20,956 nt of DNA. Source: an uncultured Faecalibacterium sp. (GTDB lineage: Bacteria; Bacillota; Clostridia; Oscillospirales; Ruminococcaceae). The translations under genes were made by a program, and so were the position numbers. Positions 1 to 6,020 of the stretch are shown here, piece by piece; positions within the stretch are counted from its first letter, which is position 1, and each line of letters starts with the position of its first letter. Under the pieces are notes generated by a model. That model made no database searches and was not told the origin of the DNA. It worked only from the letters and a program-made list of their open reading frames with translations. The stretch covers positions 1 to 20,956 of the forward strand of contig CAAHET010000223.1 in NCBI GenBank assembly GCA_900772565.1, in the 5' to 3' direction.

Positions 1-64
1 GAATGCTGTTTGTCATGGGCAGCGGTTGTTTAGCGAATTTTCTTGTTTTAGGACTTGACTTTTA

Positions 65-814
65 TTAGCAGGTCTCGTCCTGTACCTTACGCCACGCAAG
101 GGCAAACAGCACAGCGCCCAGCGCAAGGGTGAAGGCCAGCAGTCCCCAGTTGAAGGGGCGGGTGCCGTAGGTGACGGTGTGGGTGGCCTTGTCCCAGTTC
201 GCCACTTCATAGGCGCTCAGAGGGATGTAGTACCCAAAGGGCACAAAATAACTGGCAAGCGGCGGCATAAAAGCAGAGAACAACCCCACCAGTGCCCCTA
301 CGATGCCCACGCAGAGCGCCGGCAGGGGATTGCCCACCCACAGCATCAGCAGAAATTCGCCAAAGAAGAGCATTGCGTCCACAGCCAGCGTGCAGACGAA
401 CAGATAGACCAGCTGCCCAGTGGGAAAGGCTTCGGTATAACCATGAACGCGCCCCAGCACCGGAACGCAGGCCAGTTCCAGCACCGTGACCAGCAGCACC
501 TCCAGTACCCCAAAGACCGCCTTGCCTGCAAACAGGCTGCGGCGGCTCTGCAGGGTGTAGAGCAGCTTGGCGGTGTTGCCTTTGATCTCCATATCCCACA
601 GCCGGGAGGCCAGCACTGCCATCATCACCGGCATCAGAATGGCTTCAATGACGGGCAGGCTGTAAAGCAGGGCACTGTAACCGTTGGCAAGTTCCTCCGG
701 GTCTGCCGGGGCAAGGCCGCCCACCCACAGCACGACAATGCCGGGAATGAGCAGGCAGAGAGCAAGGTCGTGCCGACGGCGGGCTTTTTGCAGTTCTGCA
801 CGGAAAGCTGCCAT
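65..814 (-). CDS. ABC-2 type permease, lantibiotic/antimicrobial-peptide immunity family (LanE/MutE-like)
   Basis: A 249-residue membrane protein with about six hydrophobic segments (roughly residues 18-34, 47-68, 102-123, 132-156, 161-188 and 222-241). The motif WDMEIKGNTAKLLYTL (about residues 73-88) and the following LFAGKAVFG are typical of the permeases of LanFEG-type immunity exporters (SpaE/MutE/EpiE, CprB/C), which remove cationic peptides from the membrane. It starts 1 nt after the stop codon of the upstream ATPase, and its Shine-Dalgarno sequence GGGGAGG lies inside the end of that gene, so the two are translationally coupled. Homologous systems usually encode two permeases. Only one is visible here, and the remaining 64 nt of the window show no well-placed start for a second. 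Family assignment is by motif and context. The substrate is unknown. Confidence 0.85.
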   Translation of the reverse strand: MAAFRAELQKARRRHDLALCLLIPGIVVLWVGGLAPADPEELANGYSALLYSLPVIEAILMPVMMAVLASRLWDMEIKGNTAKLLYTLQSRRSLFAGKAVFGVLEVLLVTVLELACVPVLGRVHGYTEAFPTGQLVYLFVCTLAVDAMLFFGEFLLMLWVGNPLPALCVGIVGALVGLFSAFMPPLASYFVPFGYYIPLSAYEVANWDKATHTVTYGTRPFNWGLLAFTLALGAVLFALAWRKVQDETC

Positions 815-815
815 C

Positions 816-1742
816 TTACGCCACCTCCCCGCTGGTCTTGGTCAAGCTGAGGAAGATGTCCTCAAGGCTCTTTGTCTGGGCCGTCAGGCCAACCACGCCC
901 ACGCCGCTTTCGGCAAGGGTGCAGACCAGTGCCGCCAACGCTTCGTCCGGCAGCGGAGGCAGCTGCAGGGTGCCCGGCTGGTCTGCCGGTGCAGCGGCTT
1001 TTACTCCCTGCTGCTGCAGGACGGCTGCGGCTTTGGGGGCGTCCAGCACCCGCAGCAGAATGCCGCCCCGGCTGTGCTTTTGCAGCTGCTGCAAAGAACC
1101 CTCGAACAGCAGTTTGCCGTGGTTCAGGATGCCCACCTGATCCACCATCTGCTCGATCTCGCCCAGCAGGTGGCTGGAGATCAGCACGGTGGCGCCGGTG
1201 GTCTGCGGCATGGAGGCGATCAGGCTGCGCATCTCCTGAATACCTGCCGGGTCCAGACCGTTGGTGGGCTCATCTAAAATCAGCAGCTTGGGGCTGCCCA
1301 GCAGCGCCATGGCAATGCCCAGCCGCTGCTTCATACCAAGGGAATACTGCCCCACCTTCCGGTCAGCATCCTTGGTCAGGTGCACGATTTCCAGCACCCG
1401 GCTGATGTCCTTCCGGTCCACATCCTTCAGGTCAGCCACGATGGAAAGATTTTCCCGGGCAGTCAGGTGCAGGTAACCGGAGGGGGATTCGATCAAACTG
1501 CCGGTCTGCCGCAGCAGAGCAATGCGGTTTGCTTCGTTCAGGGTGTGCCCCAGCAGTTCCACGCTGCCGCCGGTGGGGTGTACAAGCCCCAGCAGCATCT
1601 TCATGGTGGTGGATTTGCCCGCACCGTTGGGGCCTAAAAAGCCGTAAACACAGCCCTCCGGGACGGTCAGATTCAAATGATCCACCACCGGACGGCCATG
1701 GTAGCTTTTGCAAAGGGCATGGGTCTCGATCACAGGTTTCAT
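816..1742 (-). CDS. ABC transporter ATP-binding protein, bacitracin/lantibiotic immunity type (LanF/CprA/BcrA-like)
   Basis: A 308-residue nucleotide-binding subunit that powers the adjacent permease. Visible motifs are Walker A GPNGAGKS (residues 37-44), a signature SLGMKQR (134-140) and Walker B LLILDEP (153-159), followed by a short C-terminal regulatory tail of about 90 residues. The Q-loop position reads LIESPSGY with Glu85 in place of Gln. This 'E-loop' is known from LanF immunity ATPases and supports that assignment over a generic ABC-2 exporter. The start is the ATG at 1742, which follows AAAGGAG by about 8 nt and gives the usual family N-terminus. The frame stays open much further upstream, but that stretch lies antisense to the response regulator and has no homologous character. 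The gene is divergent from the two-component pair, which probably controls it. Confidence 0.92.
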   Translation of the reverse strand: MKPVIETHALCKSYHGRPVVDHLNLTVPEGCVYGFLGPNGAGKSTTMKMLLGLVHPTGGSVELLGHTLNEANRIALLRQTGSLIESPSGYLHLTARENLSIVADLKDVDRKDISRVLEIVHLTKDADRKVGQYSLGMKQRLGIAMALLGSPKLLILDEPTNGLDPAGIQEMRSLIASMPQTTGATVLISSHLLGEIEQMVDQVGILNHGKLLFEGSLQQLQKHSRGGILLRVLDAPKAAAVLQQQGVKAAAPADQPGTLQLPPLPDEALAALVCTLAESGVGVVGLTAQTKSLEDIFLSLTKTSGEVA

Positions 1743-1799
1743 AAATGGTCTCCTTTCGCATTCATGGTTTTCAGAACGATGCCAGAATACACCCGCTGC

Positions 1800-1841
1800 C
1801 TTAAACTGACCGGAAGCGCAGCTTAATTTACCCTTAAATTT
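1800..1841. promoter_or_regulatory. Candidate response-regulator operator: three CTTAA-type repeats at 11-bp phasing
   Basis: CTTAAACT (1800-1807), CTTAATTT (1822-1829) and CTTAAATT (1833-1840) lie in one orientation, offset by 22 and 11 bp. That is one site per helical turn, with one slot skipped. Direct repeats about 11 bp apart are the usual binding arrangement for OmpR-family dimers. The block sits between the divergent ABC and two-component genes, just upstream of the regulator's -10 box and over the -35/spacer region of a weak minus-strand promoter (-10 AGAATA on plus, 1784-1789). Binding by this regulator is inference. Confidence 0.5.
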
Positions 1842-1872
1842 GCAGGCGTTTTCCGCTGCGGCGCAAAAAGTG

Positions 1873-1881
1873 TGGTATAGT
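1873..1881 (+). promoter_or_regulatory. Extended -10 promoter of the two-component operon
   Basis: TGGTATAGT matches an extended -10 (TGn followed by TATAGT at 1876-1881). No good -35 is present at 16-18 bp upstream (around 1853-1858), which suits a promoter that relies on the extended -10 or on an activator bound to the upstream repeats. The start codon at 1908 follows about 26 nt later, with GGAGA between. Confidence 0.5.
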
Positions 1882-1907
1882 AAAGGCGGGAAAGGAGAAC
1901 TGCCCTT

Positions 1908-2627
1908 ATGGATACCATTTATGATGCAAAGCTTCTCATCGTGGATGACAACGCCGAACTGCTGGCACTGCTGTGCGAGCAGCTGCGCGGCGCAGGATAT
2001 GGCCCTATCAGAACTGCCCAAAGCTGCGCCGCTGCCCGCGCCTGCTTTGCGGCAGAACAGCCGGAGCTGATGATCTTGGATATCAACCTGCCGGATGGGG
2101 ACGGCTTTTCGTTGTTCCGGGCGCTGCGGGCAAAAGCGGATGTTCCGGCACTGTTCCTCTCCGCACGGGACGCGGATGCCGACCGTCTGTTTGGACTGGG
2201 TCTTGGCGCAGACGACTACCTGACCAAGCCCTTTCTGATGCAGGAACTGCTGCTGCGGGTGCAGCATATTTTGCAGCGGGCGTACCGGGCAGAGCTGTCC
2301 CGTGCAAAACCGGCACCTTTGCAGCTGGGGGAGCGGTGCGTAGACCTGAACGATGCCATTGTCACCCTGCCGGAGGGCAAAACACTGGCGCTGACTGCTA
2401 CTGAGTTGGCGCTGCTGCGGAAATTGGCAGAGAACCGGGGACATATCGTTACCTACGATGCCCTTTGTGCTGCGGTCTGGGGCGCAGATTACTATGGCTA
2501 CGAGAACAGTCTGGGGGTACATATCCGGCATCTGCGGGAGAAGTTGGAAGCTGAACCCGGCGCACCGCAGTTTCTGCGGACGGTGCGGGGCATCGGCTAT
2601 AAGCTGACAAAGGGGGAAGAAGCATGA
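1908..2627 (+). CDS. OmpR-family DNA-binding response regulator (antimicrobial-peptide response type)
   Basis: A 239-residue regulator. The N-terminal receiver domain has the acidic pair Asp13-Asp14, the phosphoacceptor Asp58 in MILDINLPDGDG, Ser85 and Lys107 (in TKP). The C-terminal winged helix (about residues 140-235) has the recognition-helix region NSLGVHIRHLREKLE and ends VRGIGYKL, both typical of the OmpR/PhoB class. The start ATG at 1908 is preceded by GGAGA. The last codons overlap the histidine kinase start (ATGA), so the pair is coupled. The regulator probably acts on the divergent ABC transporter operon and on its own promoter through the repeats at 1800-1841. The closest named functional parallels are CprR/NsrR/SpaR-type regulators. 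The inducing peptide cannot be read from the sequence. Confidence 0.93.
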   Translation: MDTIYDAKLLIVDDNAELLALLCEQLRGAGYGPIRTAQSCAAARACFAAEQPELMILDINLPDGDGFSLFRALRAKADVPALFLSARDADADRLFGLGLGADDYLTKPFLMQELLLRVQHILQRAYRAELSRAKPAPLQLGERCVDLNDAIVTLPEGKTLALTATELALLRKLAENRGHIVTYDALCAAVWGADYYGYENSLGVHIRHLREKLEAEPGAPQFLRTVRGIGYKLTKGEEA

Positions 2628-3988
2628 AAACCTTTGTACGGCTGATCCGGCGGTATGTGCTGGCGGCGGTGGGCATCGTTCTGCTGCTGTTGTTTTCCGG
2701 TGTTGCAGTGCTGGGCTGGCTGGGTTGGCAGGAGGGCTGCCGCCTGCCGCAGCGGGAGCACTCTTCCAGCGAGATCGCAGATTCCATGGCGGAAACGGCA
2801 GAAGGGCTTGCCTTTGGGGCAGAGCATACCCCGCAGGAGTGGATGGACGGTTATGAGTGGGCGATGGTGCTGGACGATGCGGGAAACATCCGCTGGAGCT
2901 ACGGCCTGCCGCAGGAACTGAACCACGCTTACACTCCCGGCGATATCGCCAGATTTGCCCGCTGGTATCTGGCGGATTACCCGGTGTTCTGCTGGACAGA
3001 ACCCTACGGACTGTTCGTCATCGGGCTGCCGAAGGGGAGCCTGTGGAAGTACAGCATTTATGGCTCACCGGACTTTATCCTGAGCATGGCGCGGGTGCTC
3101 CCGGCGGCAGCGCTGGGATTGCTGCTGCTGGGTCTGGCACTCTGCTTCTGGCTGAGCTGGCGGGGTGCAAAGCGGCTGGAGACCGTGGCAAACGGTCTGG
3201 ATGCTCTGGCGCAGGGGCAGACCGTCCAACTGCCTACCGATGGCTTTGCCGGGGAACTGGCAGAAAAGCTGAACCAGACCGGGGCGCAGCTGCAAGCCAA
3301 AAACGAGATGCTGGCCCGGCGGGATAACGCCCGCACCCAGTGGATCGCAGGGGTCAGCCATGACGTGCGCACCCCGCTGGCGCTGATCTTAGGCTGGGCA
3401 GAGCAGTTGGAACAGGATGCGCTTTTGCCGGACAGCTCCCGGCAGAAAGTGGCCGGCATCCGCACCCAGTGCGAAAAGCTTCGCACCCTCATTGATGACC
3501 TGAACCTGACCAGTAAGCTGGAATACGGCGCCCAACCCCTGCGCCGGAAAGACCTCCGGGCAGGGCCGCTGTTCCGGCAGCTGGTGGCGCAGTTTTGCGA
3601 AAGCCCGCTGGCAGAGCACTGCGAGATTACGCTGGGACAGGAAGAACCGGCAGAGCAGACAGTGCTTTCGGTGGACGAGGCGCTGCTGGCGCGGCTGCTG
3701 GAAAACCTGCTGAACAACAGCGTCCGGCATAACCCGAAGCCGGTAAACATTACGGTGCACATCTGGCGGGCAGGGGAGCGCTTCTGCCTGACCGTGGCGG
3801 ATGACGGCATTGGCTATCCCTCTGCCGTTCTGGCGGCGCTGAACACTGCGGAGCCTGCCGACAATGCACCCCATATCCTTGGCCTGTATGTAGTGCAGCA
3901 AATCGCCGCCGCCCATGGCGGCAGGGCAGTGTTCGGGCAGAACACTCCCTGCGGGGCAAAAACAACGGTCTGGCTGCCGGTAAAATAA
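2624..3988 (+). CDS. Sensor histidine kinase (HisKA/HATPase), CprK/LanK-like
   Basis: A 454-residue membrane kinase. TM1 covers about residues 11-34, followed by an outside domain of roughly 120 residues, TM2 at about 160-182, a short HAMP-like linker and then the kinase core. The H-box SHDVRTPLA places the phosphorylated His at residue 246. The N-box LENLLNN (359-365), the G1 box DDGIG (393-397) and a shortened G2 region HILGLYVVQQIAAAHGG complete the ATPase domain. The outside domain includes DIARFARWYLADYPVF and GLFVIGLPKGSLWKYS. I recall similar stretches in kinases that sense lantibiotics and host peptides, which fits the divergent LanFEG-like transporter. It starts at the ATG overlapping the regulator's stop codon. 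A strong hairpin terminator follows, closing a two-gene operon. Confidence 0.92.
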   Translation: MKTFVRLIRRYVLAAVGIVLLLLFSGVAVLGWLGWQEGCRLPQREHSSSEIADSMAETAEGLAFGAEHTPQEWMDGYEWAMVLDDAGNIRWSYGLPQELNHAYTPGDIARFARWYLADYPVFCWTEPYGLFVIGLPKGSLWKYSIYGSPDFILSMARVLPAAALGLLLLGLALCFWLSWRGAKRLETVANGLDALAQGQTVQLPTDGFAGELAEKLNQTGAQLQAKNEMLARRDNARTQWIAGVSHDVRTPLALILGWAEQLEQDALLPDSSRQKVAGIRTQCEKLRTLIDDLNLTSKLEYGAQPLRRKDLRAGPLFRQLVAQFCESPLAEHCEITLGQEEPAEQTVLSVDEALLARLLENLLNNSVRHNPKPVNITVHIWRAGERFCLTVADDGIGYPSAVLAALNTAEPADNAPHILGLYVVQQIAAAHGGRAVFGQNTPCGAKTTVWLPVK

Positions 3989-3993
3989 AATGC

Positions 3994-4037
3994 AAAGGGA
4001 GCTGCTGCACATTATCTGGTGCGGCAGCTTCCTTTTT
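3994..4037 (+). terminator. Intrinsic terminator of the two-component operon
   Basis: GGGAGCTGCTGCAC pairs with GTGCGGCAGCTTCC (14 positions with a few G-U pairs) around the 7-nt loop ATTATCT and is followed by TTTTTG. It begins 5 nt after the kinase stop codon. Confidence 0.85.
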
Positions 4038-4096
4038 GTGCGGAGCGCCCATCTCTGACTTTCCCATAAAGAAAATAGGAAAATATGAATTTTCTA

Positions 4097-4125
4097 TTGA
4101 CAATTGCCCGGAAGGGGAGTATACT
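4097..4125 (+). promoter_or_regulatory. Sigma-70 promoter of the cystine symporter
   Basis: TTGACA (4097-4102), a 17-bp spacer and TATACT (4120-4125). The predicted start of transcription, near 4132, leaves a leader of about 120 nt before the symporter ATG at 4251. Confidence 0.8.
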
Positions 4126-4128
4126 CCC
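4115..4128. promoter_or_regulatory. 14-bp perfect palindrome over the -10 box, probable repressor operator
   Basis: GGGAGTATACTCCC is a perfect inverted repeat centred on the -10 element of the symporter promoter, so a bound dimer would block RNA polymerase. The flanking GAAG/CTTC bases extend the symmetry imperfectly. The repressor is unknown. A cysteine- or redox-responsive regulator is a guess from the downstream gene. Confidence 0.6.
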
Positions 4129-4181
4129 TTCAAACAACAAAACATACATAACGTGTAGGTTTGTAGAAATAGGAGAGAGTT

Positions 4182-4220
4182 ATGAACAGACGAATGTGTT
4201 GTCAGACGAAAACGAAGTGA
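4182..4220 (+). CDS. Candidate 12-codon leader peptide with Cys-Cys codons, upstream of the cystine symporter
   Basis: ATG at 4182 opens MNRRMCCQTKTK and stops with TGA at 4218-4220. It is preceded at good spacing by AGGAGAG (4171-4177), a stronger ribosome-binding site than that of the symporter itself. Residues 6 and 7 are adjacent Cys codons (4197-4202). The frame lies wholly in the predicted leader mRNA and ends 30 nt before the tcyP start. A short frame rich in the amino acid that the downstream gene imports is the classic layout of a ribosome-stalling leader peptide. I do not see a clear alternative pair of hairpins, so the mechanism, if real, may be coupling of translation or of Rho access rather than classical attenuation. 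Chance occurrence remains possible because the peptide is so short. Confidence 0.45.
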   Translation: MNRRMCCQTKTK

Positions 4221-4250
4221 ACCAACAAACAAAAGAAAGGGTAACGTTTT

Positions 4251-5579
4251 ATGTCTGTCGAAATTTTGGATCTGGGCGCGCTGGCGCTCACCGCAGTATT
4301 TTTTGCATTGCTGTATTATCTGCACAAGAAAAAGCACGTTGATTTTGGCGTGCGCACCATCCTTGCCGTGGGTCTTGGCCTGATCGTGGGACTTGCGTTC
4401 AAGGGACACCACACTTACGTAGCAGCCGTAGGCACTATTTACGCCCATGTGGTCTCCGCTGTGGTCATTCCGCTGCTGATTTTCAGCATCATTTCCAGCA
4501 TCACCAATCTGGGCAATTCCGTCCGCCTGAAGCAGATCGGTCTCAAGACCGTGTTCTTTCTGGTGCTGAACACCTTCATTGCCAGCCTGATCACCCTGAT
4601 CGCCGGTGTGGCTACGAACATTGGCAGCGGGGTGCAGTATGAACTGGCCACCGATTACACTGCCAAGGAAGTACCCACCTTTGTGGATACGGTCATCAGC
4701 CTGTTCCCGCAGAATCTGGCTGCACACTGGTCCAACGGCGAGGTGGTGCCCATTGTGGTGTTCTGCATTCTGGTGGCTGTCAGCTATAACAAGATCGCAG
4801 CCAAGAAGCCCGAAGAGGTGGCACCCTTCAAAAAGTTCATTGATGCCGGCGACCTTGTAATGGGCCGCGTGGTCAGCTATGTGATCTCCTTTACCCCGTA
4901 TGCAGTCCTTTCTCTGATCGCCCGTGCGGTCAGCCGTTCTTCTCCCGCGGATCTTATTCCGCTGCTCAGTGTTCTGGTGCTGGCGTATGTGCTGTGCGGC
5001 ATTCAGGTCTTTGTTGTGGAAAGCGCCCTGATCAAGTTTGTGGGCAAGCTGAGCCCCATCCGCTTCTTCAAGGGCATCTGGCCCGCCGCAACTGTTGCCT
5101 TTACCTCCCAGAGCAGTGTGGGCACCATCCCGGTCACGGTCAATCAGCTGACCCGGAAGCTGGGCGTGAATGAGGACGTTGCCGCCTTTGGCGCAAGTCT
5201 GGGTGCAAACCTTGGTATGCCGGGCTGCGCGGGTATCTGGCCCACCCTGCTGGCAGTGTTTACCATCCATCTGCTGGGCATCGAGTACACGCCTGTGCAG
5301 TACGCCTTCCTCGTGGTGCTGGCCGTGGTCGTTTCCATTGGTACGGTCGGTGTGCCCGGCACGGCGACCATTACCGCAACGGCGCTGTTTGCCGCTGCCG
5401 GTCTGCCGGTGGAAGCCATCATCCTGCTTTCTCCTATTTCCAGCATCGTGGATATGGCGCGTACCGCTACGAACGTTGTGGGTGCGGCTACCGCCACCAC
5501 CCTTGTGGCCGCTACCGAAGAGCAGCTGGACACGGCCGTTTACAATGGCACGGCTGAGACGCTCGCGGCAGAAGCCTGA
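4251..5579 (+). CDS. tcyP: L-cystine (dicarboxylate/amino acid):cation symporter, TcyP family
   Basis: A 442-residue multi-spanning carrier of the DAACS family, with about eight helices plus re-entrant loops. The C-terminal half carries the substrate and cation region: AFTSQSSVGTIPV, GASLGANLGMPGCAGIWP, GTVGVPGTATITATA and a final helix with DMARTATNV. The FTSxSSxG and GCAGIxP signatures match cystine carriers of the TcyP/YdjN branch better than glutamate or C4-dicarboxylate carriers, so uptake of cystine as a sulfur source is the likely role. Its length is close to TcyP (about 460). The start ATG at 4251 follows AAAGGG by about 10 nt. The gene is a single transcription unit with its own promoter, operator-like palindrome, Cys-containing leader frame and terminator. 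Substrate is by family, not proven. Confidence 0.85.
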   Translation: MSVEILDLGALALTAVFFALLYYLHKKKHVDFGVRTILAVGLGLIVGLAFKGHHTYVAAVGTIYAHVVSAVVIPLLIFSIISSITNLGNSVRLKQIGLKTVFFLVLNTFIASLITLIAGVATNIGSGVQYELATDYTAKEVPTFVDTVISLFPQNLAAHWSNGEVVPIVVFCILVAVSYNKIAAKKPEEVAPFKKFIDAGDLVMGRVVSYVISFTPYAVLSLIARAVSRSSPADLIPLLSVLVLAYVLCGIQVFVVESALIKFVGKLSPIRFFKGIWPAATVAFTSQSSVGTIPVTVNQLTRKLGVNEDVAAFGASLGANLGMPGCAGIWPTLLAVFTIHLLGIEYTPVQYAFLVVLAVVVSIGTVGVPGTATITATALFAAAGLPVEAIILLSPISSIVDMARTATNVVGAATATTLVAATEEQLDTAVYNGTAETLAAEA

Positions 5580-5637
5580 GAACAGCATCAAAAACTGTTT
5601 GCCATAAAAATACAATTTTAAAATAGAAATCAAGGGG

Positions 5638-5680
5638 AGCACTGATTTGCGCATAAAAAAGCAAATTAGTGCTTTTTCTT
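5638..5680 (+). terminator. Intrinsic terminator after the cystine symporter
   Basis: AGCACTGATTTGC (5638-5650) pairs with GCAAATTAGTGCT (5661-5673), with one mismatch, around a 10-nt A-rich loop. It is followed by a T-rich run to 5680. Confidence 0.88.
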
Positions 5681-5892
5681 AATAAAAGAAAGAGATGGGA
5701 TGGGAATATACAGCTCAAATTGAATTAAAAAAGACTTTCAATTGAAATGCTCTTTACATGAAATGAGTTCAAGAGTGAAAAATATACAAAAATCAAGAAA
5801 AACTTCCGGCAGAATGTTGGATAAACCGCAGAAATGTGCATTTAGCAAGGACAAATTTTGAAAAAACTCTTTTCTTTCGGAAAACACGGATG
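5681..5892. other. AT-rich intergenic stretch, no gene seen
   Basis: Together with the leader elements listed below, this is the largest non-coding gap in the window (5580-6020). It is far more AT-rich than its surroundings. It holds an AATTGAA/TTCAATT inverted repeat (5718-5724 and 5737-5743, 12-nt loop) and poly-A tracts that could bend DNA or act as an upstream activator site for oppA. The only sizeable frame (minus strand, 5738-5947) has no credible ribosome-binding site or recognisable protein character. Confidence 0.5.
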
Positions 5893-5898
5893 TATAAT
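5893..5898 (+). promoter_or_regulatory. Probable -10 box of the opp operon promoter
   Basis: A perfect TATAAT, but the -35 position (about 5870-5875, TTTTCT) is poor, and the nearest TTGAAA (5858-5863) is 29 bp away. The promoter may therefore need an activator. The oppA start lies about 120 nt downstream, leaving a structured leader. Confidence 0.6.
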
Positions 5899-5908
5899 GC
5901 GTCCATAG

Positions 5909-5955
5909 CACAAGGGCGTGCAAAGTTCCAGAAGGAGGAACGGACATCCCTTGTG
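5909..5955 (+). promoter_or_regulatory. Leader hairpin 1 of oppA, with an orphan Shine-Dalgarno-like motif in its loop
   Basis: CACAAGGG (5909-5916) pairs perfectly with CCCTTGTG (5948-5955). Inside it, GTTCC and GGAAC form a nested 5-bp stem whose loop contains AAGGA, part of the AAGGAGG at 5932-5938. That motif has no ATG, GTG or TTG at proper spacing. A T-rich TATTTTT follows the outer stem, so the element could terminate transcription or be a protein- or RNA-binding leader. Function is unknown. Confidence 0.45.
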
Positions 5956-5972
5956 TATTTTTAGAACGTAAC

Positions 5973-5998
5973 GCTTTAGCAGATTATAGAGCTAAAGC
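5973..5998 (+). promoter_or_regulatory. Leader hairpin 2 of oppA
   Basis: GCTTTAGC pairs perfectly with GCTAAAGC around a 10-nt loop. It lies immediately before the ribosome-binding site region (GAGAGGGG) of oppA without covering it and has no T-run, so it is more likely a stability or regulatory structure than a terminator. Confidence 0.45.
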
Positions 5999-6020
5999 AG
6001 TAAAGAGAGGGGAAACATCT

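Noticed and set aside
816..2531. Extended version of the ABC ATPase reaching back over the response regulator
   Set aside because: The first 263 codons are antisense to a clear response regulator. The ATG at 1742 has a good ribosome-binding site and the correct family N-terminus.
4085..4342. 85-codon plus-strand frame overlapping the symporter start
   Set aside because: Its ATG lies upstream of the mapped -35/-10 promoter elements, it has no ribosome-binding site, it runs through the operator palindrome, and its product looks like nothing known.
5738..5947. 69-codon minus-strand frame in the gap before oppA
   Set aside because: AAGGG abuts its start too closely, its 5' end is the leader hairpin of oppA, and no family character is visible. 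It is likely chance in an AT-rich gap.
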